Source: Pseudomonas sp. LS-2 (lineage in GTDB: Bacteria; Pseudomonadota; Gammaproteobacteria; Pseudomonadales; Pseudomonadaceae). From it: 64,000 nucleotides of DNA. A model generated the notes under the pieces. That model searched no databases. It was not told the origin of the DNA and saw only the letters and a list, made by a program, of their open reading frames with translations. Both the position numbers and the translations under genes were made by a program. This document shows positions 29,517-38,526 of the stretch, in pieces (positions within the stretch are counted from its first letter, which is position 1; each line of letters starts with the position of its first letter). The stretch covers positions 166,073-230,072 of the forward strand of contig NZ_QXTJ01000003.1 of NCBI RefSeq assembly GCF_003605735.1. Reading direction: 5' to 3'.

Positions 29517-31307
29517 TCAGTTCTTGCTGTCCGCCGCCGGAGCTACCGGAGCGGCAGCCTTGTCGGTTGCAGCTTTGGCCGGTGCTTTCTTGGCAGCGTC
29601 GGTCTTGCCCGGGGCCTTGTGGGTTGCCGCCGGTTTGGCTGGAGCCTTTTTCGCTGGCTCTTTCTTGGTCGCGTCCTTCTTCGCAGGCGCCTTTTTAGCC
29701 GGTTCAACCGCAGCCGGCTTGGCTGGCTCGACCGCTGGAGCCGGTGGCGGCGTGACTGGAGCCGGTGCTGGCGCAGGGGCCGGTGCTGGCTCTGGTGCTT
29801 TCTCGACAGGCTTCGGCTCTGGTTTGGAACCACCGAACATGTTGGAGAAGAAACCGCCGATACCACTACCGCTTTCCTTGGCAGCCGGTTCAGGCGCTTT
29901 CGGCGGAGCGACTTTTACAGGCTCGAACGACTTGCCCGCCGCCAGATCCTGCACCTGGCCCGCCGCGCGCTGGCCTGTACGCAGCGCACCTTCCAGCGTG
30001 CCCGGATAAAGCGTGTCGGTGTGCTCACCGGCAAACGCTACGCGCTGCAATGGGCGCTCCCACAGACGCCAGTATTTGCTGATCTGACCCGGGCCGAACG
30101 CCAGGTACGCACCGCCAGTAGAAGGATCGACGCTGGAGCGACGAATTTCATAACCGGTGAATGCCCCGCGGGCCTGTGGATAGAACGCGTGCAGACGAAT
30201 CAGCACCTGATCCACCAATTGCTTGTCGCCGAAGGCCTGCATGATCCGCGCGTTGTCGCCCGAAAGGTTGATCACTGCGTTGGCGCCGCCCTTCAGAGCT
30301 GGCTCGATCCACAGCATCCCCAGACCGGTGTTGCTATAGATTTCGCCGGACATGCGCGCCTTGCTGTCCCAGACCGGCGTCTTGAACTTGAGCATGATCT
30401 GATCATGCCAGCCGTAGTTGGTGCTCTTGATCGCGCCCTGATGCTGCGCGTCAAGCGCAGGTGTCAGCTGGATTTTGCTCAGCGCACGCAGCGGCACCGC
30501 GAGGACCACATATTCTGCCTCGTAACCCACCGAACCGACTTTGACGGTGACACCATCCTTGTCCTGGTTGATGGCCGACACCGGCGAGTTGGTCTTGATC
30601 ACTTTCAGCTGTTTGACGAACTCTTCGGCCAGGACAGCGCTACCACCGGGCAAGCGTGCGGCACGACGGTCACGATCATCGACACTGCGGTTGACCCGCG
30701 ATTGCTGAGCGAGATACAGCAGCGACAGCCGCGATGGTTCGTCGTAACGCGTGCGAATCTGCTGATTGATCAACTGACGCGCGGTCGGCGGCAGTGCAAG
30801 GCGATCCAGCCAGTTGGCGACGTTGATCTGGTCCAGCGCGAACAATGTGCTGTTGGCGGCCGGGTTCTCAGGATCGGTGATCGAGCGCGCGATATCGTCC
30901 AGCGCCGCTTCGTAGCGCTTCATGGCTTCGGCGGTGGCAGGCTGTTTGGTCGCAAGGTCTGCGGCGGAGAAATATTCGCCTTCGATCAGATAGCCCGGCG
31001 TTCGTACGAACTCAGGCGCCGGCACCGGTTTGAGCTTGAAGCGATCCAGATACTGATTGAGCACCGGCTGCGCCTTGGCATTGCCGATCCACTCGCTGCC
31101 CGCCAGGCCTGAGCGGCCGCCGACAGTCGATTTGGCTTCCAGCAAGGTGACTTGCCAGCCCTTGTTCTGCAGTTCATAAGCGGCGGTCAGCCCCGCCAGA
31201 CCGCCACCGACGACAATCGCCGTATGTGGCTTATCAACGGCAAGCGCTGAAGCGCTGACCAGCCCAACCATCACCAGCGCACAGGCGCGCAGCCAACCAG
31301 AAAGCAT
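29517..31307 (-). CDS. Exported flavin-containing amine oxidase with a Lys/Ala/Pro-rich tail
   Basis: A 596-residue protein. Residues 1-23 look like a signal peptide (LRACALVMVGLVSASALA). The FAD-binding dinucleotide fold follows at once (AIVVGGGLAGLTAAYEL), with GGRSG near residue 64. The amine oxidase body ends near residue 440 with FAGEHTDTLYPGTLEGALRTG. The last about 130 residues are low complexity: an alternating Pro-Ala run and repeated KKAPAK-like units. That tail could bind DNA, polyanions or the envelope. The substrate is unknown. It ends before a terminator. Confidence 0.88.
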   Translation of the reverse strand: MLSGWLRACALVMVGLVSASALAVDKPHTAIVVGGGLAGLTAAYELQNKGWQVTLLEAKSTVGGRSGLAGSEWIGNAKAQPVLNQYLDRFKLKPVPAPEFVRTPGYLIEGEYFSAADLATKQPATAEAMKRYEAALDDIARSITDPENPAANSTLFALDQINVANWLDRLALPPTARQLINQQIRTRYDEPSRLSLLYLAQQSRVNRSVDDRDRRAARLPGGSAVLAEEFVKQLKVIKTNSPVSAINQDKDGVTVKVGSVGYEAEYVVLAVPLRALSKIQLTPALDAQHQGAIKSTNYGWHDQIMLKFKTPVWDSKARMSGEIYSNTGLGMLWIEPALKGGANAVINLSGDNARIMQAFGDKQLVDQVLIRLHAFYPQARGAFTGYEIRRSSVDPSTGGAYLAFGPGQISKYWRLWERPLQRVAFAGEHTDTLYPGTLEGALRTGQRAAGQVQDLAAGKSFEPVKVAPPKAPEPAAKESGSGIGGFFSNMFGGSKPEPKPVEKAPEPAPAPAPAPAPVTPPPAPAVEPAKPAAVEPAKKAPAKKDATKKEPAKKAPAKPAATHKAPGKTDAAKKAPAKAATDKAAAPVAPAADSKN

Positions 31308-31542
31308 TCAGCGAACTCCGGAACAAAGCAGGGAGAATTATCGGATTTTTTCGTCCGATTCTTCGAAGAGCGCGCAGGATACGCCAGCCGGGAAATGCCC
31401 GCCAGCAATGTCCATCGAGCACGATTTCCGCACGCGCCGGGCGCTAAAAAATGCGCTAGAGGTTGTTCCTGCACGATGCATTGCATAGGCTTGCGCGATT
31501 GTTTGCCCTCGCGTCATGCGAGTCGTCACCAGGAGATCAACG

Positions 31543-32949
31543 ATGGGACTTAACGATCAGTGGATGCAACGCGACCTCAAGGTCCTGTGGCACCCCTGCA
31601 CCCAGATGAAAGACCACGAAAACCTGCCGCTGATCCCGATCAAGCGCGGTGAAGGCGTCTGGCTCGAGGACTTCGAAGGCAAGCGTTACCTCGATGCCGT
31701 CAGTTCCTGGTGGGTCAACGTATTCGGCCACGCTAACCCGCGCATCAATCAGCGCATCAAGGATCAGGTCGATCAGCTCGAGCACGTGATTCTGGCCGGC
31801 TTCAGCCATCAGCCAGTGATTGAATTGTCGGAGCGCCTGGTCGCCATGACCCCGGAAGGTCTGACACGCTGCTTCTACGCCGATAATGGTTCGTCCTGCA
31901 TCGAAGTCGCGCTGAAAATGAGCTTTCATTACTGGCTCAATCGCGGCAAGCCGAACAAAAAACGCTATGTCACCCTGACCAACAGCTATCACGGCGAAAC
32001 CGTGGCCGCGATGTCCGTGGGTGATGTGCCGCTGTTCACCGAGACCTACAAAGCGCTGCTGCTGGACACCATCAAGGTGCCAAGCCCTGATTGCTACCAC
32101 CGCCCGGATGGCGTGAGCTGGGAAGAACACACCCGCACGATGTTCGCGGTGATGGAACAGACCCTGGCGGTGAACCACGACACCGTTGCGGCGGTGATCA
32201 TCGAGCCGTTGATTCAGGGCGCAGGCGGTATGCGCATGTACGATCCGATCTACCTCAAGCTGTTGCGTGAGGCCTGTGATCGTTACGGCGTGCACCTGAT
32301 TCATGACGAGATTGCGGTGGGCTTCGGTCGCACCGGGACCATGTTCGCCTGCGAACAGGCGGGGATTCGCCCGGATTTCCTGTGCTTGTCCAAAGCCCTG
32401 ACCGGCGGCTACCTGCCGTTGGCGGCATGCCTGACTACCGATGACGTCTACGATGCCTTCTACGACGACTACCCGACCCTGCGCGCCTTCCTGCACTCGC
32501 ACAGCTATACCGGCAACCCGCTGGCGTGCGCCGCGGCGCTGGCGACGCTGGATATCTTCGAGCAGGACAACGTCATCGAGAACAACAAGGCGCTGGCCGA
32601 GCGCATGAAGACCGCGACGGCGCATCTGGTGGATCACCCGAACATCGCCGAGGTGCGCCAGACCGGCATGGCACTGGCCATCGAGATGGTGCAGGACAAA
32701 TCAAGCAAAACCGCCTATCCGTGGCAGGAGCGCCGAGGCCTGAAAGTCTTCGAACACGCACTGACCCGTGGCGCATTGCTCAGGCCGCTGGGCAGCGTGG
32801 TGTATTTCCTGCCGCCATACGTGATCACGCCGGAACAGATCGACTTCCTGGCCGAAGTGGCGAGCGAAGGCATCGACATCGCAACGCGTAGCAGTATCAG
32901 CGTCGCGGTGCGCGAGAACTTTCATCCGGACTTCCGTGATCCGGGTTGA
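31543..32949 (+). CDS. bioA: Adenosylmethionine-8-amino-7-oxononanoate aminotransferase (biotin synthesis)
   Basis: A 468-residue PLP enzyme that uses SAM as amino donor to convert KAPA to DAPA in biotin synthesis. Family landmarks are WHPCTQMKDHE and DAVSSWWVNVFGHANP at the N-terminus, NSYHGETVAAMSVG, the HDEIAVGFGRTGTMF cofactor region, and the PLP lysine in LCLSKALTGGYLP. AGGAG precedes the ATG at 31543. No other bio gene is nearby. rsmE follows on the same strand. Confidence 0.95.
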   Translation: MGLNDQWMQRDLKVLWHPCTQMKDHENLPLIPIKRGEGVWLEDFEGKRYLDAVSSWWVNVFGHANPRINQRIKDQVDQLEHVILAGFSHQPVIELSERLVAMTPEGLTRCFYADNGSSCIEVALKMSFHYWLNRGKPNKKRYVTLTNSYHGETVAAMSVGDVPLFTETYKALLLDTIKVPSPDCYHRPDGVSWEEHTRTMFAVMEQTLAVNHDTVAAVIIEPLIQGAGGMRMYDPIYLKLLREACDRYGVHLIHDEIAVGFGRTGTMFACEQAGIRPDFLCLSKALTGGYLPLAACLTTDDVYDAFYDDYPTLRAFLHSHSYTGNPLACAAALATLDIFEQDNVIENNKALAERMKTATAHLVDHPNIAEVRQTGMALAIEMVQDKSSKTAYPWQERRGLKVFEHALTRGALLRPLGSVVYFLPPYVITPEQIDFLAEVASEGIDIATRSSISVAVRENFHPDFRDPG

Positions 32950-33021
32950 TTGAAATACGTAATAACCATCAGCGGTCATCAAACAACACGCAGTACCTGA
33001 AGAACTCAAAGAGAAACAACC

Positions 33022-33741
33022 ATGAGACTGTCCCGCTTTTTCATCGACGCCACCTTGAGCACCGGTGAACACGAACTGCCAGAAGCCCAGGCGCATTACA
33101 TCGGTCGGGTACTGCGCATGGCCGAGGGCGATGCGGTGCAACTGTTCGACGGCTCAGGCTTTGAGTTCCGCGCCACGCTGGTGGAAGTCGGCAAGAAGCG
33201 GGTCCGGGTGCAAGTGACCGAAAGCTTTGCAGGGTTAGCCGAATCGTCGTTGCAGATCCATCTCGGACAAGGCTTGTCCCGTGGCGAGCGCATGGACTGG
33301 GCGATTCAAAAAGCGACCGAGCTAGGCGTAACGCAGATCACCCCGATTGTCAGCGAGCGCTGTGAGGTTCGACTCAAAGACGAACGGGCCGAGAAGCGTC
33401 AGGCACACTGGCAGCAGATTGCGATCAGCGCCTGTGAACAGTGCGGTCGTTCCGTGGTGCCGGTGGTCAATCCGCCGGTCACGCTCGCCGAGTGGCTCGA
33501 ACACACCGACGCTGATTTGAAGCTGGTGTTGCATCCGGTGGCCGAGCCGCTGGTCAGCCATGACAAACCGGCAAGCCTGGCTTTTTTGATTGGCCCGGAA
33601 GGTGGTTTGAACGATGCAGAAGTTGATCAAGCGCAGGATGCCGGCTTCCACGCTGCCCGCCTCGGCCCACGGGTATTGCGCACCGAGACTGCGCCAGTGG
33701 TCGCGTTGAGCGTGGCGCAGCAGTTGTGGGGGGATTTTTAG
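33022..33741 (+). CDS. rsmE: 16S rRNA (uracil-1498-N3)-methyltransferase
   Basis: A 239-residue SPOUT-class methyltransferase that modifies U1498 of 16S rRNA. It has the N-terminal PUA-like domain (EAQAHYIGRVLRMAEGDAV) and the knotted C-terminal SAM site (FLIGPEGGLNDAEV, then LGPRVLRTETAPVVAL). The length is normal. It follows bioA by 72 bases. Confidence 0.96.
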   Translation: MRLSRFFIDATLSTGEHELPEAQAHYIGRVLRMAEGDAVQLFDGSGFEFRATLVEVGKKRVRVQVTESFAGLAESSLQIHLGQGLSRGERMDWAIQKATELGVTQITPIVSERCEVRLKDERAEKRQAHWQQIAISACEQCGRSVVPVVNPPVTLAEWLEHTDADLKLVLHPVAEPLVSHDKPASLAFLIGPEGGLNDAEVDQAQDAGFHAARLGPRVLRTETAPVVALSVAQQLWGDF

Positions 33742-33778
33742 TCACGATCGACGAAAACTCTTCGCAGGGAGACGATGT

Positions 33779-33864
33779 CTGTGCCGGCTCGCTGGCCAAT
33801 CGCAGTGTGTCATTTAACCCGAAGAGGGTCGACCTGACACATTCGCCAGCAAGCCGGCCCACAG
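33779..33864. repeat. REP palindrome pair, family 3
   Basis: CTGTGCCGGCTCGCTGGCCA and the right arm TTCGCCAGCAAGCCGGCCCA form inverted arms, and an inner GTGTCA/TGACAC pair (33807-33812, 33835-33840) extends the fold. It lies between rsmE and the converging haemolysin-III gene. Confidence 0.75.
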
Positions 33865-33881
33865 AAAGTTAGCGATGCCGT

Positions 33882-34499
33882 TCAGAGCACATACCACGCG
33901 ATCGCCACAAAATGCAGCAGACTGCCGGCGATCACGAACAGATGCCAGATGCCATGCCAATGGCGGAAGCGGTTGTCGTAGGCGAAGAAAATGATCCCCA
34001 CGGTGTACAGCACGCCGCCCAGCGCCAGCCAGGTGAAGCCTGCCGTTCCCAGTGCCGCCATCAGCGGTTTGACCGCCACCAGCACGATCCAGCCCATCAC
34101 GGCATAGATCACGATCGACATCACTCGCGCTTCCGAACGCGGCTTGATCTCTTGCAGCATTCCGATGACCGCCAGCCCCCAGACCACACCAAAGAGCGTC
34201 CAGCCCCACGGCCCGCGCAGGGTCACCAGGCAGAACGGCGTGTAACTTCCCGCGATTAGCAAATAGATCGAGAAGTGATCGACCTTCTGCATGATCACTT
34301 TGGCCCTCCCTCGAACGCTGTGATACACCGTGGAAGCGCTGTACAGCAGCACCAGGGCCACGCCATATACGGCCACGCTGACGATCTTCCACACGTCACC
34401 GGTCAGACTTGCGATCACCAACAGCCAGACCGCACCGATGGACGCCAATACTGCCCCCACGAGGTGGGTCCAGGCGTTGAATTTTTCCCCGTAGTACAT
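33882..34499 (-). CDS. Haemolysin III/YqfA-family membrane protein
   Basis: A 205-residue protein with about seven membrane helices, of the HlyIII branch of the PAQR superfamily. Conserved features are EKFNAWTHLVGAVLA at the N-terminus, STVYHSV near residue 60 and HWHGIWHLFVIAGSLLHF near the end, which place the putative zinc-binding histidines. Bacterial members are linked to membrane lipid homeostasis; haemolysis is doubtful. I chose the ATG at 34499 (MYYGEKF) over an upstream TTG. Confidence 0.85.
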   Translation of the reverse strand: MYYGEKFNAWTHLVGAVLASIGAVWLLVIASLTGDVWKIVSVAVYGVALVLLYSASTVYHSVRGRAKVIMQKVDHFSIYLLIAGSYTPFCLVTLRGPWGWTLFGVVWGLAVIGMLQEIKPRSEARVMSIVIYAVMGWIVLVAVKPLMAALGTAGFTWLALGGVLYTVGIIFFAYDNRFRHWHGIWHLFVIAGSLLHFVAIAWYVL

Positions 34500-34663
34500 C
34501 CGCAAATAACCTCTCTGAGTTGCACTGACAAACCCCAAGGCTCCAGCTTATGGATGAAAAGCGCAATGGATGTGTCAGTGTTAATGAGAATTTCATGCAG
34601 CCAGCGGCCGATGACTTGGGCACAATCGAGCGCACAAGAAAAATTCGGTCCGGGAACGACACG

Positions 34664-35584
34664 ATGCAAATCGATGAAGAGCTGACTCTCAAGAAGCTGG
34701 AAATCTTCCTGGCCTTCATGCGCACCGGCAATCTGGCGCGGGCGGCAGCGGATTTGCAGACCAGCACTGTCAGCGTTCACCGGGCGATTCACTCGCTGGA
34801 AAGCGCCCTGCGCTGCCCGCTTTTCAAACACGAAGGACGCAATCTGACACCGCTGGAGGGCGCTTACGTGCTCGAGGAGCGCGCGCAGAAACTGGTACAG
34901 GACGTATTGAGTACGGTCGAATTGACGCGCGAAGCTGCCGGGTTTTCTGCAGCGCGTTTCAAGCTCGGGGCGTTGTACTCATTGACGGTCAAGACCGTGC
35001 CGCAGCTGATCATGGGCCTGAAGATCCGCCGCAGCGAGCTGAACATCGACCTCATTCTGGGCTCGAACATCGATCTGTTCTACAAGCTGAAGAACATGGA
35101 AGTCGACGCGATCCTGGTCTCTCTCAACGAAAGCGTGAACGATCCGGACTGCGAGCAACTGCCACTGTTCTCTGACGATATCTTCCTTGCCACGCCCGCC
35201 GACTCCCCCTTCGCTCAACAGAGCGAGGTGGACCTGAGCGACTTGCGTGAAGCGACGTTCATTACGCTCACCCAAGGCTTCGCCACCCATCGCGACGGCG
35301 CGAGAGTATTCCAGCAGGCCGGGTTCGAACCGAAGGTGGCGATGCAGGTCAATGACATCTTCACACTACTGAGCATGGTCAGTTCGGGCGTTGGTTACGC
35401 GTTGCTGCCGGGCCGGATTGCAGCAGTCTACGAGAACCGCGTGCGCCTGATTCCGCTTCAGGCGCGTTACCGCATGCAGCAGCACATTGGACTGGTGTTT
35501 CTCAAAGCCCGGGAGCGCGATCCGAATCTGCTGGCGTTATTGGCCGAGTGCCGGATGTACTCGAACCGGTTGAGGGATAGCTGA
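34664..35584 (+). CDS. mdcR: LysR-family regulator of malonate use
   Basis: A 306-residue LysR-type regulator. Residues about 7-65 form the winged helix-turn-helix (TLKKLEIFLAFMRTGNLARA, then STVSVHRAIHSLESAL), followed by the effector-binding domain. Its place directly after the malonate decarboxylase operon, tail-to-tail with madM, and its sequence fit MdcR, the malonate-responsive activator. The start at 34664 (MQIDEELTL) is preferred, since the upstream extension is not protein-like. Confidence 0.88.
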   Translation: MQIDEELTLKKLEIFLAFMRTGNLARAAADLQTSTVSVHRAIHSLESALRCPLFKHEGRNLTPLEGAYVLEERAQKLVQDVLSTVELTREAAGFSAARFKLGALYSLTVKTVPQLIMGLKIRRSELNIDLILGSNIDLFYKLKNMEVDAILVSLNESVNDPDCEQLPLFSDDIFLATPADSPFAQQSEVDLSDLREATFITLTQGFATHRDGARVFQQAGFEPKVAMQVNDIFTLLSMVSSGVGYALLPGRIAAVYENRVRLIPLQARYRMQQHIGLVFLKARERDPNLLALLAECRMYSNRLRDS

Positions 35585-35600
35585 TCGGCAACGCCGAACC

Positions 35601-35664
35601 TTAGGAGCGCGCTTGCCCGCGATGGCGGCCTCATGACCGCCGCCGGCAAGCCGGACTGCTACAG
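35601..35664. repeat. Chimeric REP pair: family 2 left arm with family 1 right arm
   Basis: The left arm TTAGGAGCGCGCTTGCCCGC is family 2, while the right arm GCCGGCAAGCCGGACTGCTA is family 1. The inner parts (GATGGCGG and CCGCCGGC) still pair partly, but the outer parts do not. It lies between mdcR and madM. Confidence 0.8.
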
Positions 35665-35694
35665 GTCACTCGGCGCCCGATGGACCTCTGTCGA

Positions 35695-36459
35695 TCAACC
35701 CAGAATCCCGCGCACAATGAAGTACAGTAGCGAAGGCCCAAGCAGGCAGCCGAGCCCCGTGTGGAAGGTCGCAGTCAGCGCGCCGTAAGGCACCAGCCGC
35801 CGATCCGTTGCCGCCAGCCCTGCGGTCACGCCGCTCACAGTCCCGGCCAGGCCACCAAAGACCATCGCCGAGCGCGGGTTGTCCAGACCCATCCAGCGCG
35901 CTGCCATGGGCGTGCCGACCATGACCAGAATCGCCTTGATCAGGCCGGTGGCAATCGACAGCGCCATCACATCCGAACTCGCCCCCAATGCCGCACCTGT
36001 GACTGGACCCACGATATAGGTCACCGCACCCGCGCCGATAGTGGTGATGCTCACGGCGTCTCGGTAACCAAAGGCATAGGCCACGCAGGAGCCGACGATG
36101 AACGGCAACAGCGTGCCGAGGAACAACGAGATCGCGCCGATCAGGCCTGCCTTCTTCGCTTCGGTTGCCTGCACTTCAAACGCTGTGGCGACGATAGCGA
36201 AGTCACGCAGCATCGCGCCGCCCATCAAGCCGATTCCTGAGAACAGCGCCAGATCCGCCAGCCCTTTCTGGCCACCGGTCATCACTCCCCCGACCCACGC
36301 CAGCACCAGGCCGATCACGATAGCGATGGCCGAGCCATGAATCCGGCCAAAGGTCAGGCGCCTGGACAGCACCACGGAAATCCACATCACCACGCCGACC
36401 ACCGCGAATGCAGTGACCAGGCCCTGGCTGATCAGGTCTTTCTGAATGAGATCCCACAT
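35695..36459 (-). CDS. madM: Malonate transporter subunit MadM
   Basis: A 254-residue inner-membrane protein with many hydrophobic segments (from IQKDLISQGLVTAFAVVGVV onward), matching the MadM subunit of the sodium-dependent malonate carrier. It works with MadL, whose gene ends two bases before this start. GGAGG precedes the ATG at 36459. It is the last gene of the malonate operon. Confidence 0.93.
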   Translation of the reverse strand: MWDLIQKDLISQGLVTAFAVVGVVMWISVVLSRRLTFGRIHGSAIAIVIGLVLAWVGGVMTGGQKGLADLALFSGIGLMGGAMLRDFAIVATAFEVQATEAKKAGLIGAISLFLGTLLPFIVGSCVAYAFGYRDAVSITTIGAGAVTYIVGPVTGAALGASSDVMALSIATGLIKAILVMVGTPMAARWMGLDNPRSAMVFGGLAGTVSGVTAGLAATDRRLVPYGALTATFHTGLGCLLGPSLLYFIVRGILG

Positions 36460-36460
36460 A

Positions 36461-36895
36461 TCAGTGGCCTCCTGCTGGGGAGACGGTCGGCGCAATGACC
36501 GACGCCTGAGGCATGGGTTCGTCTTCCTTGGGCAGTGGCTCGCCTTTATTTGTACGGCTGATGATCGCAATGGTGAAGCCACAGATAATCACCGAGCCAA
36601 TGGCCGCGATGACGGCAATCGGGCCGCCTTTGAGCGCGGTCACCACGTTTTGCTGTGCCGCCATGGCCACGACCACCGGAATGTACATCGCGCCCCAGAA
36701 GCCGACGCCCATTTCACAGCCTTCGCTCATGCCGCCGCGCTTTTGCATGAACAGACGGGCGCAGATCAGCAGAATCATCGCGATCCCGACACCGCCCACG
36801 TTGGATTTGACGCCCAGCAGCACACCGAGCAGATCACCGAGAATGACCCCCGCAAGGGTGCAGATAGCGAGTAACGCAACACCATAAATAATCAT
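36461..36895 (-). CDS. madL: Malonate transporter subunit MadL
   Basis: A 144-residue inner-membrane protein with about four hydrophobic segments, beginning MIIYGVALLAICTLAGVILG. MadL and MadM together import malonate with Na+ or H+. The ATG at 36895 has GAGG upstream; an in-frame TTG lies five codons earlier. The cytoplasmic tail is proline-rich and acidic. Confidence 0.92.
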   Translation of the reverse strand: MIIYGVALLAICTLAGVILGDLLGVLLGVKSNVGGVGIAMILLICARLFMQKRGGMSEGCEMGVGFWGAMYIPVVVAMAAQQNVVTALKGGPIAVIAAIGSVIICGFTIAIISRTNKGEPLPKEDEPMPQASVIAPTVSPAGGH

Positions 36896-36961
36896 TGTTC
36901 TTATCCTCAATTTGCATCGTCGAAGTTGTTGTTTTTGTGTTCCTTCGAAAGCAACAGTCGG

Positions 36962-37897
36962 TTATGGGTGGCGGCGTTCCTCCTCTTGCGACAGCGCGCT
37001 CAGCGTATCCAGCCGGGCGCCCTGGAAGGCGACTGCGGATCCTTGTTCGAAGACTTTGCGTGCCAGCCCCGTGAGCACGGTGCCGGGCGGCAATTCGATC
37101 TGCAGACGTGCTCCGCGCTCGTAGGCGGTTTGCACGGTACTGCGCCAGTCGATGACCCGGCACATGTTGAACGCCAGGTCGTCACGCAATTTGTCGGCAC
37201 TGAATATTGGCCGGGCGGTGCTGCCGCTCAGGTACTTGAGCGTCGGAACCTGCACAGAAACATCTGCCAGCGCCTGGGCCAGCGTCTGCGCAGGCTCGCG
37301 CAACAGCTCGCAATGAGAAGGCACGCTCACCGCCAACCGCTTGGCCGCTGCGGCGCCCTGCCCTTTTGCCAACGCCGCAATGCTCGCCATGGCCTGGTCG
37401 CTGCCAGCGATGACGAACTGGTTGTCGGCATTGATGTTCGCCAGATAAACCGGCGTGTTCTTGCTGTGAATTTTTTCCACCAGGCTTTCAACGGTGGCCT
37501 GATCCAGACCGATCAGCGCTGTCATGCCATAGCCTTTGGGATAAGCGTTCTGCATCAACTCGCCCCGCAAGGCGACCAATCGAACGGCATCGGCAAAGCT
37601 CAGCGCCCCAGCCATCACTGCGGCGGGATAAGCGCCAATCGACAGCCCCGCCACGTAATCCGGCGTGTTGCCTTGAGCCAGAAGAAGCCGGGAGCAGGCG
37701 ACTCCGGCAATCAGCAGACAAAGCTGAACGGCGCGGGTCGATTGCAGTGCAGCCGTGGTGTCCAGATCGAGCACATTTTCGTTGAGCGCATCGCTGGCTT
37801 CACGCAGGCATTGCGCGACCAACGGATCATTGGGCAAAGCGTGCAACATGCCCGCCTGCTGCGCGCCCTGGCCAGGGAACACCCAGAAGCTGCTCAT
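36962..37897 (-). CDS. mdcH: Malonate decarboxylase epsilon subunit (malonyl-CoA:ACP transacylase)
   Basis: A 311-residue acyltransferase. The N-terminal WVFPGQGAQQAGML, the nucleophile motif GLSIGAYPAA (Ser86) and the active-site-like VPSHCELL match the FabD fold. In malonate decarboxylase, MdcH loads malonyl onto the prosthetic group of MdcC to start the cycle. It overlaps mdcG by four bases and precedes madL. Confidence 0.92.
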   Translation of the reverse strand: MSSFWVFPGQGAQQAGMLHALPNDPLVAQCLREASDALNENVLDLDTTAALQSTRAVQLCLLIAGVACSRLLLAQGNTPDYVAGLSIGAYPAAVMAGALSFADAVRLVALRGELMQNAYPKGYGMTALIGLDQATVESLVEKIHSKNTPVYLANINADNQFVIAGSDQAMASIAALAKGQGAAAAKRLAVSVPSHCELLREPAQTLAQALADVSVQVPTLKYLSGSTARPIFSADKLRDDLAFNMCRVIDWRSTVQTAYERGARLQIELPPGTVLTGLARKVFEQGSAVAFQGARLDTLSALSQEEERRHP

Positions 37898-38526
37898 GCA
37901 GCACACGCCTGCGGCAACCAAGGGTTAGCCACCAAACGCGCTGCGTCATCGGACTTGAGCAGTACCCGGCGTGCCGAGCCTGCCCACTCGCGCAGCGCCA
38001 CGGCACCTGCAGGTGTCTGCATCTGCAGATCAATGCGACACGCCGCACCCGCCAGCGCCTCTACCAGTTCAGCCGCCTGTTGCCGACTGAAGAAAGCAGA
38101 GGCTCGCAAGATGAGGTCAAGATCGCTGTCCTGATGCAACACCGGAACGCCTGTGGCCAGTTCGAATCCGGCGCTGCCCGCCACGCCCCACGGCAAACTC
38201 AGCGCGTTCATCAACGCACGAATCTGCTTCAGCGCACGCAAAGCAGGCCACTCTGCGCACTGGCGATCCACGACATCAATCAAGTCTTCAGGCTGAACAC
38301 GGCGGCTGATATCACTGATCTTCATCTTCGTCGCATAGCGTTGATCCCGAGAACGGCCGCGCACGCCGACGGCTACGAAACCTTCTGCTACTCGCGCCCG
38401 GCGTACCACCACCGGATGCCCGAGGCCAATCACTTCCACCACCCACGCCGGAGCGTCGGCAGGCAAGGCGGCCACAGACATACCCCACAACAGATCATGG
38501 GGTTGAGCAGGCATGAAAGCGTTCAT
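37894..38526 (-). CDS. mdcG: Phosphoribosyl-dephospho-CoA transferase (holo-ACP synthase of malonate decarboxylase)
   Basis: A 210-residue nucleotidyltransferase-type enzyme that attaches the 2'-(5''-phosphoribosyl)-3'-dephospho-CoA group to MdcC. The catalytic acidic motif is in GVPVLHQDSDLDLILR near residue 130, with GSAGFELATG just before it. The ATG at 38526 overlaps the mdcE stop by one base; a GTG two codons earlier is also in frame. Confidence 0.9.
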   Translation of the reverse strand: MNAFMPAQPHDLLWGMSVAALPADAPAWVVEVIGLGHPVVVRRARVAEGFVAVGVRGRSRDQRYATKMKISDISRRVQPEDLIDVVDRQCAEWPALRALKQIRALMNALSLPWGVAGSAGFELATGVPVLHQDSDLDLILRASAFFSRQQAAELVEALAGAACRIDLQMQTPAGAVALREWAGSARRVLLKSDDAARLVANPWLPQACAA

